Of a stretch of DNA of 64,000 bases, positions 20,001 to 29,353 are shown piece by piece. The translations under genes and the position numbers were made by a program. Each line of letters opens with the position of its first letter. The first letter of the stretch is position 1. The stretch is from Anaerolineaceae bacterium (lineage in GTDB: Bacteria > Chloroflexota > Anaerolineae > Anaerolineales > Anaerolineaceae). Under the pieces are notes generated by a model. The model saw only the letters and a list, made by a program, of their open reading frames with translations. It was not told the DNA's origin and did not search any database. The stretch is from the NCBI GenBank assembly GCA_019429225.1, contig JAHYJK010000003.1, positions 1-64,000 of the forward strand, read 5' to 3'.

Positions 20001-20631
20001 TTTGTCGATCCAAACTTCGCAATCGAGGCTCTAACTCACTCAAAATATCAGTAACTCTTTCTAAATTATGGCGAGTCTGGTCGAGACGATTTAACGAATC
20101 TTCTCTTCTGGATCGATAAAGACCAATACCTGCAGCTTCTTCAAAGAATTTCCTTCTTTCATCAGCACGAATAGATAGCGCAGAATCTACCAATCCTTGA
20201 CCAATTAATGTGTAAGTTCGTTCTGCCAGACCTGATTGACCAAGCAATTCCTGAATGTCTCTTAACCTGATTCTTTGCCCATTTAATAAATATTCATTCT
20301 GTCCATCTCGGTATGCTCGTCTGGTTACAGAAACTTCCGAAAAATCAATGGGAAGCCATCCATCTTCATTATTGAATGTAATGGTGGATGATGCCATTCC
20401 AGCTCTGGAGCGACCTTCACTTCCGGCAAAAATCATGTCTTCCGTTTTTCGTCCACGTAATAAGCGGTAGGATTGTTCCCCTAATACCCAGCGAATTGAA
20501 TCAGCAATATTTGATTTTCCGGATCCATTTGGACCTACGATCGCAGTAATTTTTCCAGGAAATTCAAAAATTGTTTTCGTAGCAAAAGTTTTGTAACCTT
20601 GTAATTCTAATGACTTTAAGCGTGAAATCAT
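17026..20631 (-). CDS. smc: Chromosome segregation protein SMC
   Basis: [47 protein letters not shown]; coiled coils, hinge; [40 protein letters not shown]. Confidence 0.96.
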   Translation of the reverse strand: [1201 protein letters not shown]

Positions 20632-20650
20632 TTATGCAGGGCTCCAAATG

Positions 20651-21430
20651 TTATTCATCAATTTTTCTCTGTTTTTGTACGAGACCTAGGCGGATCAATG
20701 CCTGTTGTGCAGCAACTTTTGCTGCCGCTTGTTTACTGGGTCCTTCACCGCTTCCAAATGGTTCACCATTTAACAAAACTTCCACCTGAAATACTTTCGA
20801 GTGATCCGGTCCAAAGGAATTTCTTGTTACATATAATGGAGCAAAATATCCTTGAGACTGTGCCCATTCTTGAAATAGACTTTTTGGATCTTCATTTTTG
20901 TTATTTAACAAAATATCTTCTGAAGCTTCTATCAGTAAAGTTTCCAGAAATTCATTGATGGCGGGTATACCTCCATCCAGATAAAGCGCACCGACCAATG
21001 CTTCAAAAGTATCACATAACAAGGCTGGACGCGTTCTACCACCAGCCTGTGCTTCTCCACGCCCAAGCCGCATTGCTCTTCCAAGATCAATTTGTTCAGC
21101 GAACACTGCCAATTGCTCAGTATGAACCAGAGCTGATCTCATTCTGGTAAGATCACCTTCTGGCATTTCTGGAAAATGATGATATAACCATGATCCAACA
21201 ACAAAATCCAGGACTGCATCTCCAAGGAATTCTAAGCGTTCATTGTCTTCTAACGCTTCAGGGTGTTCATTCAAAAATGAGCGATGCGTTAATGCTCTGC
21301 TGAGTAACAACCAATCCGTTATCCGTAACCCCAATCTTTTTGCTAATTCTTGAGGGCTCTCCAACTTAGGAGTGTGATTATCACCTTTCATACTTCCTCC
21401 TAAGAACTTGCGATGCGGAAGCCACCTCAC
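20651..21430 (-). CDS. rnc: Ribonuclease III
   Basis: NERLEFLGDAVLDFVVG signature and C-terminal dsRBD; likely start at an internal M. Confidence 0.93.
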   Translation of the reverse strand: MRWLPHRKFLGGSMKGDNHTPKLESPQELAKRLGLRITDWLLLSRALTHRSFLNEHPEALEDNERLEFLGDAVLDFVVGSWLYHHFPEMPEGDLTRMRSALVHTEQLAVFAEQIDLGRAMRLGRGEAQAGGRTRPALLCDTFEALVGALYLDGGIPAINEFLETLLIEASEDILLNNKNEDPKSLFQEWAQSQGYFAPLYVTRNSFGPDHSKVFQVEVLLNGEPFGSGEGPSKQAAAKVAAQQALIRLGLVQKQRKIDE

Positions 21431-21524
21431 TTTTAGAAATCAAGTAGCTTACGCACCAAAAGTTCATCTTCAATTTATCTACAATTATATTGCTCATTGA
21501 TGTATGTATCAATGGTGCAATAAT

Positions 21525-22262
21525 TTAATCCCCTTTCCCTGGTATGTAATCTCCTTCAATCCAGGTTTCACCATCTGGACTGATTTCTTTTTTCCAAATT
21601 GGGACAATTTCTTTTACACGATCGATACCATACTTTGCAGCATCAAATACCCCGGTATGACGGTGCGCAGCCGAACAGAGAACCACCACCGTTGGCGTTC
21701 CTGCGTCCATGTAGCCAATTCTCTGGATAATGACGATTTTTTGCACAGTTGGCCATTTATCGCGAATTTCTTCGGCAACCTGAGTCATTTTTGCCTCCGC
21801 CATAGGAATATAGGCTTCATACTCCAAACCACTGGTTAATGGATGATCAGAATTATTTGTTTCTCCGCGAATGACGCCAGTGAACATCACAACCGCGCCG
21901 GTGCTACTTTGAATTGATTGTGTAATCAAAGCATTAAAATCAAATTCATTCGTGGAAACTGCAATCATTACATCATCGTCCAATTGACCTCCACTGACGG
22001 GAGGAAAGCAAGCTACTTCGGCACTTTCAGGAATTGTATCGGAATTAAAGGCGAAATTTTGATTGATGGAAACCAACATAATGGGTAAAAAGTCTTTTAA
22101 TTGTGGATATTTTACAACCAATTGATTCTTAAGCTCCTGAATGGTTGATCCTTTTTCAATTTCAAATTTAATTTCTGCAGCACCAATGAGTTCTTTCAAC
22201 TTGGCAAAAAATAAGATTTTAAGTTGAATAAATTCTTGATCGGATTGATTATTATTATTCAT
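21525..22262 (-). CDS. Fused MoaD-MoaE molybdopterin synthase
   Basis: N-terminal MoaD-like ubiquitin fold ending FPPVSGG then MoaE ([12 protein letters not shown]...[24 protein letters not shown]...PIWKKE). Start at 22262 overlaps moaC by 8 nt; ORF extends to 22316. Confidence 0.88.
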   Translation of the reverse strand: MNNNNQSDQEFIQLKILFFAKLKELIGAAEIKFEIEKGSTIQELKNQLVVKYPQLKDFLPIMLVSINQNFAFNSDTIPESAEVACFPPVSGGQLDDDVMIAVSTNEFDFNALITQSIQSSTGAVVMFTGVIRGETNNSDHPLTSGLEYEAYIPMAEAKMTQVAEEIRDKWPTVQKIVIIQRIGYMDAGTPTVVVLCSAAHRHTGVFDAAKYGIDRVKEIVPIWKKEISPDGETWIEGDYIPGKGD

Positions 22263-22737
22263 TAAAAACGTCTCCACTTGTTCCACCTTTTTTCTCAACC
22301 AGGCGAATATTTTCAATCCTGGCAGATTTTTCTACTGCTTTAATCATGTCATATATCGTCAATCCAGCAACGGATACCGCAGTCAGGGCTTCCATTTCCA
22401 CGCCTGTCTTACCATCAGTTATAACAGTAGCTTCAATCTGAACACCAGGTAATCCTTCATCTATGTGGAGCTCAAGATCAATTTTATTAATGATAAGTGG
22501 GTGGCATAAAGGAATAAGTTCGGATGTTTTTTTTGCAGCCTGAATACCAGCTATTTTTGCCACTGTCAAAACGTCACCCTTTTTTAGTAATCCTTTCTTT
22601 ATCATCTCAACGGTGGTTGATAAAAGTACAACCTGACCTTTTGCTTTCGCAATACGATGGCTGACCGGTTTATCACCAACATCAACCATACTTGCATTTC
22701 CATTTGAATCTATGTGGGTTAGTGTATTATTTTTCAT
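22255..22737 (-). CDS. moaC: Cyclic pyranopterin monophosphate synthase MoaC
   Basis: [62 protein letters not shown]. Confidence 0.95.
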   Translation of the reverse strand: MKNNTLTHIDSNGNASMVDVGDKPVSHRIAKAKGQVVLLSTTVEMIKKGLLKKGDVLTVAKIAGIQAAKKTSELIPLCHPLIINKIDLELHIDEGLPGVQIEATVITDGKTGVEMEALTAVSVAGLTIYDMIKAVEKSARIENIRLVEKKGGTSGDVFNE

Positions 22738-22821
22738 TTGAGTATTTTTATCGCATGCTTTCAGAGTTTGAATTTTTTATAAGTAATCAAAAATGTAGTT
22801 GCTTCTGCTATAATTGCTCAC

Positions 22822-23613
22822 GTGGCGCAACAGATAGGTAATTATTATAACCAAGATTATCGAGTTGATACGGATCTTTATCAAGGTCCTCTTGATATAT
22901 TATTAGAGTTAATTGAAAGCGCTGAATTAGATATTACTAAACTGGCGTTGGCTAAAGTCACAGACCAATATTTGGAATATTTAAAGAAAATAGAAACTGA
23001 GAATCCATCAGAAGTTTCCTCTTTTCTGGTTATTGCCTCCAGATTATTACAAATTAAATCTCAGGCTTTACTTCCAAAACAATCTTTGGAAATCTTTGGT
23101 GAAGAGGAAGAAGATCCCGGAGAAGCATTAGCTCAACAACTTATCGTTTATAAACGGTTCAAAGAAATTTCCAAATGGCTTTTAGAACGTGAAGAAGAAG
23201 GACTACGAGCTTATTTAAGGATAGCTCCTCCCCCAAAAATAAATTTTCAGCCAAAATTAGACCTTACCGGCATAACTTTAGAGGATCTGGTGCAGGTCGC
23301 CCGAGAAATTTTTATCAATGGCATGCCGCTTCAGAAATTGGATACGGTAATTAATTTCCCTCGCATTACGATTAAAGAACGCATAACGACCATATTGGAT
23401 CATTTACGAAAATTCCGGAAAACCACATTCAAGAGTTTGTTAACCCAAAAGAACTCTCGCGTGGAATTGGTGGTCACTTTTCTGGCATTATTGGAACTGG
23501 TTAAAAGACATATTATTGAAGCCAATCAAAACGAGCTTTTTGGGGAAATCGATTTGAATTCCGAAAAGCTCGTAGATGAAAACCTGGAACTTGATATTGA
23601 GTTTAATGAGTAA
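22822..23613 (+). CDS. scpA: Segregation and condensation protein ScpA
   Basis: YQGPLDILLELIESAELDITKLALAKVTDQYLEYL and FLVIASRLLQIKSQALLP; GTG start 7 nt after TATAAT. Confidence 0.93.
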   Translation: MAQQIGNYYNQDYRVDTDLYQGPLDILLELIESAELDITKLALAKVTDQYLEYLKKIETENPSEVSSFLVIASRLLQIKSQALLPKQSLEIFGEEEEDPGEALAQQLIVYKRFKEISKWLLEREEEGLRAYLRIAPPPKINFQPKLDLTGITLEDLVQVAREIFINGMPLQKLDTVINFPRITIKERITTILDHLRKFRKTTFKSLLTQKNSRVELVVTFLALLELVKRHIIEANQNELFGEIDLNSEKLVDENLELDIEFNE

Positions 23614-23620
23614 ATAAATT

Positions 23621-24232
23621 TTATTCTTTTTCTTCCTGGAACAAACCTTCAACCATTTCGTATGGTAAACGATTACTGAGCCATACGACCATCAAACTGA
23701 CGTCATCATCACTGAGTGAATAGTCCGGGTATTTTTCCCTGAAAGAATCGATCAGGATTTCAAACGAATCTTCTTTTGGCCATTCAAGCATAAATCCTGG
23801 TAATAAACTCCTATCTGCTTCTATAGGTAATAATTTCCAGGATCTCTCTTCCAGATAGTGAAATATCGTCTTTTTCGTCTCAAAATTGATTTCTGACCAG
23901 GCGGCGAGTATCTGTGCTACAAATTCATGAGATTTTTTATATGTATCAATACAACCGTTAATTTTTAAGGGTAATGGTGCCACAGAGCTATTTCTGAATC
24001 CTTGTACGCGTACAAGATTTTTGATAAGTGATTTAATTTTTCGTTGTCTTTCCTCTGAAAGTTTATTGAAATTCCCTAAAACTGATTGGATTACCAATTG
24101 CCGATAATCATCTAGCATGTATTCATTGATTGCATGAAACGGTAAGAATCTAGCCTTTTTATCCATCATTATTTTATATATACCTTCCTCGTCTTTTTCT
24201 AGAGAGAGTAATTTTACTTGATTAATAACCAT
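23621..24232 (-). CDS. Hypothetical protein
   Basis: 203-aa ORF with SD-like AGG upstream; no recognised family. Confidence 0.6.
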   Translation of the reverse strand: MVINQVKLLSLEKDEEGIYKIMMDKKARFLPFHAINEYMLDDYRQLVIQSVLGNFNKLSEERQRKIKSLIKNLVRVQGFRNSSVAPLPLKINGCIDTYKKSHEFVAQILAAWSEINFETKKTIFHYLEERSWKLLPIEADRSLLPGFMLEWPKEDSFEILIDSFREKYPDYSLSDDDVSLMVVWLSNRLPYEMVEGLFQEEKE

Positions 24233-24296
24233 TTTTAAAAAATCCTTTTCTTTTCCTCATTCGTTAAAATTGATTTGAACTTGCAGAAAAGCAGAT

Positions 24297-26888
24297 GTGA
24301 ACTTAGAATCAGTTTCTATGAGTGAAAACGAAGTCACCCCAATTCGCAGACAATACTTAAATATTAAGAAAAATTATCCAGATGCAATTGTTTTTTTCAG
24401 ATTAGGTGATTTTTATGAAACCTTTGATAATGATGCGGAAATAACCTCCAGAGAACTGGATATTGTGCTGACATCCAGAAACGTAGCCAAAGGAATTCGC
24501 ATTCCGATGGCTGGAATTCCTTATCATGCTGTCGATAATTATCTTTCCAGATTAATAAACAAGGGGTATCACGTAGCCATTGCTGAACAATTAAGTGAAC
24601 CAGATGGACATGGAATTGTTGATCGCGATGTGGTTCGAGTTGTTACACCAGGGACTGTAATAGAACCAAATCTGCTGAAAAAGGATCAAAATAATTATCT
24701 TGCCAGTGCAATTATTGATGAAAATCGCGTTGGTATAGCCTATGTAGATATTACAACCGGGGAATTTAAAGCGACAGAATTGGTTTCTTCTGAGCCGTTG
24801 AATGAATTAAGATCTGAATTGCTGCGCCTCAATCCAGCTGAAATATTATTACCAGAATCAATAAAAATTCAGAATGAACTACCCGGACACATCACTCATT
24901 ATCCAAATTGGCATTTTGAACCAATCCGTTGTGAGGAAAAACTGAAAACCCATTTTAAGGTAAGTACCTTAGACGCATTTGGAATAAAGGGGCTAACGCT
25001 TGCTCTGCAGGCTTCAGGTTCAATCATTGATTATCTCAATGATACACAACCGTCTGCTTTAAAAATTTTGAGCAATATATCCAACTACTCAACCTCAACT
25101 TTTATGACTCTGGATGCTGCAACACGTAGAAATTTGGAATTAACGGAAACACTTCGGAAAAACGAAGTAAAGGGTTCGTTATTGCACATACTGGATTATG
25201 CGGTCACCGCTATGGGGAAACGTCTATTACGTCAATGGGTCTCACAGCCATTATTAGATATTGAAGAAATAAAACTCAGACAGGAAAGTGTTGGTTTTCT
25301 CAAAAACAATGGTTTACAACGTGCTGAATTATTTGTTCAACTGAAAAAAATTAATGATATAGAAAGGTTGACCAGTCGAGTCATTTCCGGGAATGCAATC
25401 CCTCGTGATTTGGTAGCCATTCGTTCTACGCTCCAAAACCTACCAGAGTTGTTGCAGGTATTATCCTCCATGGATTCTCCTTCTTTGAAAAAACTCACCG
25501 AAAAAATCCATGTATGTAACCAGGAATTGGATCTCCTGGAATCTTCCATAGACAAAGACCCCCCTGCTACACTGCAGACCACCGGGATTATTCGGCCAGG
25601 TTATTCATCCGAATTGGATCAAATCATCGAGGCATCCCAACATGCCCGGGATTGGATCAACAATCTCGAAAGCATCGAAAGAGAAAGAACAGGCATAAAA
25701 ACTCTAAAAGTTGGTTATAACAAAGTGTTTGGCTATTATATTGAGGTCACCAGAGCCAATAGCTCATCAGTACCCTCAGAATATATTAGAAAACAAACTT
25801 TGGTAAATGCGGAACGTTTTATAACCCCCGATTTAAAAGAATATGAAACCCTGGTTCTTAATGCAGAAGATCGCATTAAAGAAATAGAGCAACGATTATT
25901 CAAACAAATTTGCGAACAATTAAGCTCCTCCGGCAAAAGATTATTAGAGACCTCAGCGGGGATCGCTGAAATCGATGTTCTGGCTTCTTTCGCCGAAGCA
26001 GCATCATTAGGCAACTATTGCCAGCCAGAATTGCAGGATACTCAAATCCTTTACATTTTGGATGGCCGACATCCCGTGGTTGAAAAATCATTGCAGGGGA
26101 AACGTTTTGTTCCCAACGATTCTGTGTTTGAAGAAGGTGAACTGATCCGCATCATCACAGGCCCTAATATGAGTGGAAAAAGCACCTTCTTGCGTCAGGT
26201 AGCATTAATTGTTCTGATGGCACAAATTGGCAGCTTTGTTCCTGCCAGTGAAGCCATAATAGGAATTTCAGACCGAATTTTTACCAGAATTGGCGCTCAG
26301 GATGAAATTCATGCTGGGCAATCCACCTTCATGGTTGAGATGATTGAAACAGCAAATATTTTGAATCATGCAACACCGAAAAGCCTTTTGATCCTGGATG
26401 AAATCGGACGGGGAACTTCTACCTATGATGGTTTATCAATTGCCTGGGCAGTCATTGAACACATCCACAATCATCCTGGCATTCGTTCAAGAACTTTATT
26501 TGCCACCCATTATCATGAATTGACTCAATTAAGTGATTTATTGCCAGGAGTTAGAAATTATAATGTTGCTGTTTCGGAAGCAGATAACAATGTTGTGTTT
26601 TTACATAAGATCATACCTGGTGGAGCTGATCGATCCTACGGAATCCATGTGGGTCAACTGGCTGGATTACCAAGACCAGTTATTCAAAGATCAGCTGAGA
26701 TTCTGCGGCAATTGGAAATAAGCTCCGGCAAAGCAATCACCATTCAACCAGACCTTCCGCAACAATTAACACTCTTTCCTGAGAATAACCCGATGATCAG
26801 TGCGCTTAAAGAATTGGATATCAATTCACTATCACCTATCGAAGCGTTGAATAAACTTTATGAGTGGAAGAAAAAATTTACTGGATGA
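24297..26888 (+). CDS. mutS: DNA mismatch repair protein MutS
   Basis: FFRLGDFYETFDNDAEI, ITGPNMSGKSTFLRQVALI, LILDEIGRGTSTYDGLSIAWAVIEHI. Confidence 0.96.
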   Translation: MNLESVSMSENEVTPIRRQYLNIKKNYPDAIVFFRLGDFYETFDNDAEITSRELDIVLTSRNVAKGIRIPMAGIPYHAVDNYLSRLINKGYHVAIAEQLSEPDGHGIVDRDVVRVVTPGTVIEPNLLKKDQNNYLASAIIDENRVGIAYVDITTGEFKATELVSSEPLNELRSELLRLNPAEILLPESIKIQNELPGHITHYPNWHFEPIRCEEKLKTHFKVSTLDAFGIKGLTLALQASGSIIDYLNDTQPSALKILSNISNYSTSTFMTLDAATRRNLELTETLRKNEVKGSLLHILDYAVTAMGKRLLRQWVSQPLLDIEEIKLRQESVGFLKNNGLQRAELFVQLKKINDIERLTSRVISGNAIPRDLVAIRSTLQNLPELLQVLSSMDSPSLKKLTEKIHVCNQELDLLESSIDKDPPATLQTTGIIRPGYSSELDQIIEASQHARDWINNLESIERERTGIKTLKVGYNKVFGYYIEVTRANSSSVPSEYIRKQTLVNAERFITPDLKEYETLVLNAEDRIKEIEQRLFKQICEQLSSSGKRLLETSAGIAEIDVLASFAEAASLGNYCQPELQDTQILYILDGRHPVVEKSLQGKRFVPNDSVFEEGELIRIITGPNMSGKSTFLRQVALIVLMAQIGSFVPASEAIIGISDRIFTRIGAQDEIHAGQSTFMVEMIETANILNHATPKSLLILDEIGRGTSTYDGLSIAWAVIEHIHNHPGIRSRTLFATHYHELTQLSDLLPGVRNYNVAVSEADNNVVFLHKIIPGGADRSYGIHVGQLAGLPRPVIQRSAEILRQLEISSGKAITIQPDLPQQLTLFPENNPMISALKELDINSLSPIEALNKLYEWKKKFTG

Positions 26889-26896
26889 TTGCTGGA

Positions 26897-28312
26897 TTAA
26901 GCATCCTGAACCATAATATTGCTGCGTTCAAAAAACCTGCGGTAAACATCTTCTCCATTTAATTTATTATTGTGCGAATGTACCACTCTTAAAAGCGGCA
27001 GGAGTTCTGGTAAGTAATCTTTACCACTAACTTGCTGTGTCCAGTAGATCGCTTGCGCAGCGTATGCAATCACATTTTGGGGTTCTATGCGATCAAAATC
27101 TTCAAAAAACCATCCGCAAGATGTGTACATTCTTTGCCGTTCATATTGAGCAGATAATAAATTGTCAATTTTTAATTCTTCAGAAATATTTAGGCCAGGA
27201 CCAATCATCTGGCGAATAAACGTTACTTTTGGTTTTCTATCTAAAATCACATCAATAAATCGATGCCTTAATTCCCAAATATTTGCTGTGTATTTCGACA
27301 TTTCCGTTTGATACACCTCATTGACAATTTCACTTACTTTGTCAATAAATTTTCTTAGATAATTTTTCCATTCACTATTCGGAGTACAATCACATCCAGT
27401 TGACCATCTCTTCACACCATGGTAACAACTCCAGGATGTTTTATCTTTTATTTTTATATACTCTGTGGGCGGGTTTTCTTTTAACCACAACCCTGGAAAA
27501 ATTTGAGAAATATTCTTATTTGATAATGAGCCATTCATGAGTTGCGCTAAAAATTTGTCCCGGAATGGTTGATGATGTCCATATAATTCACCATCGGATG
27601 CTAATAATAAATATTTGGATTTTTTTGGATCACCATTGTGGATCAGGTTAGGCATAACGAAATTATTGGCAAAAATGTCTGCATTGATCGTGGTCATTGG
27701 ATTGAAACTAATTTGTGTACTCAACTCTTGATGATAAAAGAATACAGTAATCCTTTTTTTGTCTGAGAGTTTTACCCAATATGGTTGTGTAATATCCAGG
27801 ATTTCAGCATCGGCCTGCCAGGGTGCAAGTATAGTGAATTCAATACCAAATTCAACCAGGACCTCAAGTGTTTCCATATCAACAGCTGTTTCTGGTAGCC
27901 AGGCACCTGATGGCTGATGTCCAAATCGATGCTTATAATCTTCAATCCCCCATTGGATTTGGGTGATTTTGTCTTCCTTATTGGCTAAAGGCAAAATTGT
28001 ATGATGATAAGGCTGGGCAAGTGCGTTTCCTACGCCAAATTTTTCAAAATTTTCGTGTTCCTGATTAATAATTCTTGTGTAAATTTCAGGATATTTTTTC
28101 TCCATCCAATTTAACAGTGTTGGCCCAAAATTGAAACTGATTTTTTTGAAATTATCTAACTCTGTATTTGGTAAATAACAGTGACTGAAGATTAATTCAT
28201 TCCAATTTTTGTATGGAAACGCTCCCCGTTCTTCTGGAATTTCGCCGGTTATTGGATCTTCACGTGATGGTTGATAAAAATGGCCATGAACACAAAAACC
28301 TAAATCACTCAT
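26897..28312 (-). CDS. Glycoside hydrolase family 57 / DUF3536-like protein
   Basis: LGFCVHGHFYQPSREDPITGEIPEE, GAWLPETAVDMETLEVLVE, LLLASDGELYGHHQPF; internal ATG at 28312 preferred over the longer ORF. Confidence 0.85.
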   Translation of the reverse strand: MSDLGFCVHGHFYQPSREDPITGEIPEERGAFPYKNWNELIFSHCYLPNTELDNFKKISFNFGPTLLNWMEKKYPEIYTRIINQEHENFEKFGVGNALAQPYHHTILPLANKEDKITQIQWGIEDYKHRFGHQPSGAWLPETAVDMETLEVLVEFGIEFTILAPWQADAEILDITQPYWVKLSDKKRITVFFYHQELSTQISFNPMTTINADIFANNFVMPNLIHNGDPKKSKYLLLASDGELYGHHQPFRDKFLAQLMNGSLSNKNISQIFPGLWLKENPPTEYIKIKDKTSWSCYHGVKRWSTGCDCTPNSEWKNYLRKFIDKVSEIVNEVYQTEMSKYTANIWELRHRFIDVILDRKPKVTFIRQMIGPGLNISEELKIDNLLSAQYERQRMYTSCGWFFEDFDRIEPQNVIAYAAQAIYWTQQVSGKDYLPELLPLLRVVHSHNNKLNGEDVYRRFFERSNIMVQDA

Positions 28313-28329
28313 AATTTTTCCTTGTTGTA

Positions 28330-29220
28330 TCAAGATGTAAGAAAATCTAAAGATTGGGTAAACCTGGCTGGTAGAATGCCAAATTGTCTGGGCAAAATGT
28401 CCAGTGCTGTTGTTCGATCCTCTGACAGACTGTCTAGCCAATACAGTGAAATTGGAAATTTCGGGATTAATTGATCTACATAAATAACAAACATTCTAAG
28501 ATATGCAGGAGATACATTGATTACATACCGGCGAATGTTTAATTTATTCATGATAATTTCAATAATCTCGCGGAACGTAAACACTTCTCCCCCACCAATG
28601 TCAGTAATTTTGTTCGTTAATTCTGAATTCATGATGGATAAATTAAGGCACGCAACCAGATCATTTACACTTAATGGTTGTAAAGCGCTATCCCCTTTTC
28701 CAGGTACAAGAAAAAAACCGGGCGATAAGCGTAATAATTTTGCAAATGCTTCAACAAATTGATCACCTTTTCCATAAATGTGTGAGGTTCGAAAAATCGT
28801 GTAAGGCACACCGCTATTAACGATTTCTTTTTCTGCTAATGCTTTTGCTTTTAATACAGGAAATGCTGAATTTTGATCTGCGCCAAGATGACTCAGATAG
28901 ATGAGTTGTGATATTTTACTTTTCCTGGCCGCATGTAAAAGGGTCCTGGTTCCAATGACATCGACTTCCATCAGGTCGGATCTCGAGGATAATCTTTCGG
29001 ATCCAGCTAAATGAAAAACTACTTCAATACCTTTTAATGCTGCTCTTAATCCCCTCTCATCGTTCAAACTACAAACGACAGCTTCTACCGGGATACCTTT
29101 TGGAAGATTTGGATTTTTTTGAGATGGTTTTAGTAAAGTTCGGACCTCAAAACCATTTTCAATTAATAATTTAACCAAATTTCTTCCAATAAATCCGGTT
29201 CCGCCAGTGACTAAGATCAT
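28330..29220 (-). CDS. NAD(P)-binding SDR/NmrA-like epimerase (complex I NDUFA9-like)
   Basis: ILVTGGTGFIGRNLVKLLIENGFEVRTLLKPS Rossmann fold; YxxxK-type region degenerate. Confidence 0.8.
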   Translation of the reverse strand: MILVTGGTGFIGRNLVKLLIENGFEVRTLLKPSQKNPNLPKGIPVEAVVCSLNDERGLRAALKGIEVVFHLAGSERLSSRSDLMEVDVIGTRTLLHAARKSKISQLIYLSHLGADQNSAFPVLKAKALAEKEIVNSGVPYTIFRTSHIYGKGDQFVEAFAKLLRLSPGFFLVPGKGDSALQPLSVNDLVACLNLSIMNSELTNKITDIGGGEVFTFREIIEIIMNKLNIRRYVINVSPAYLRMFVIYVDQLIPKFPISLYWLDSLSEDRTTALDILPRQFGILPARFTQSLDFLTS

Positions 29221-29353
29221 ATGTTTAAATTATATCAGAGCTTGACCCTGAAAAAGGCTTTTTATAAATAAATTCTGTATCGCGTTTATTTACAATTTTT
29301 GGCATAAGACTTGCTACATAAAGTTCAAATCCAATATTAATTAAGAGGATTAA

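Noticed and set aside
28313-28441. N-terminal extension of the GH57 ORF
   Set aside because: Overlaps the 3' end of the upstream epimerase in another frame and lacks GH57 similarity; MSDLGFCVHGHFYQPS at 28312 is the expected start.
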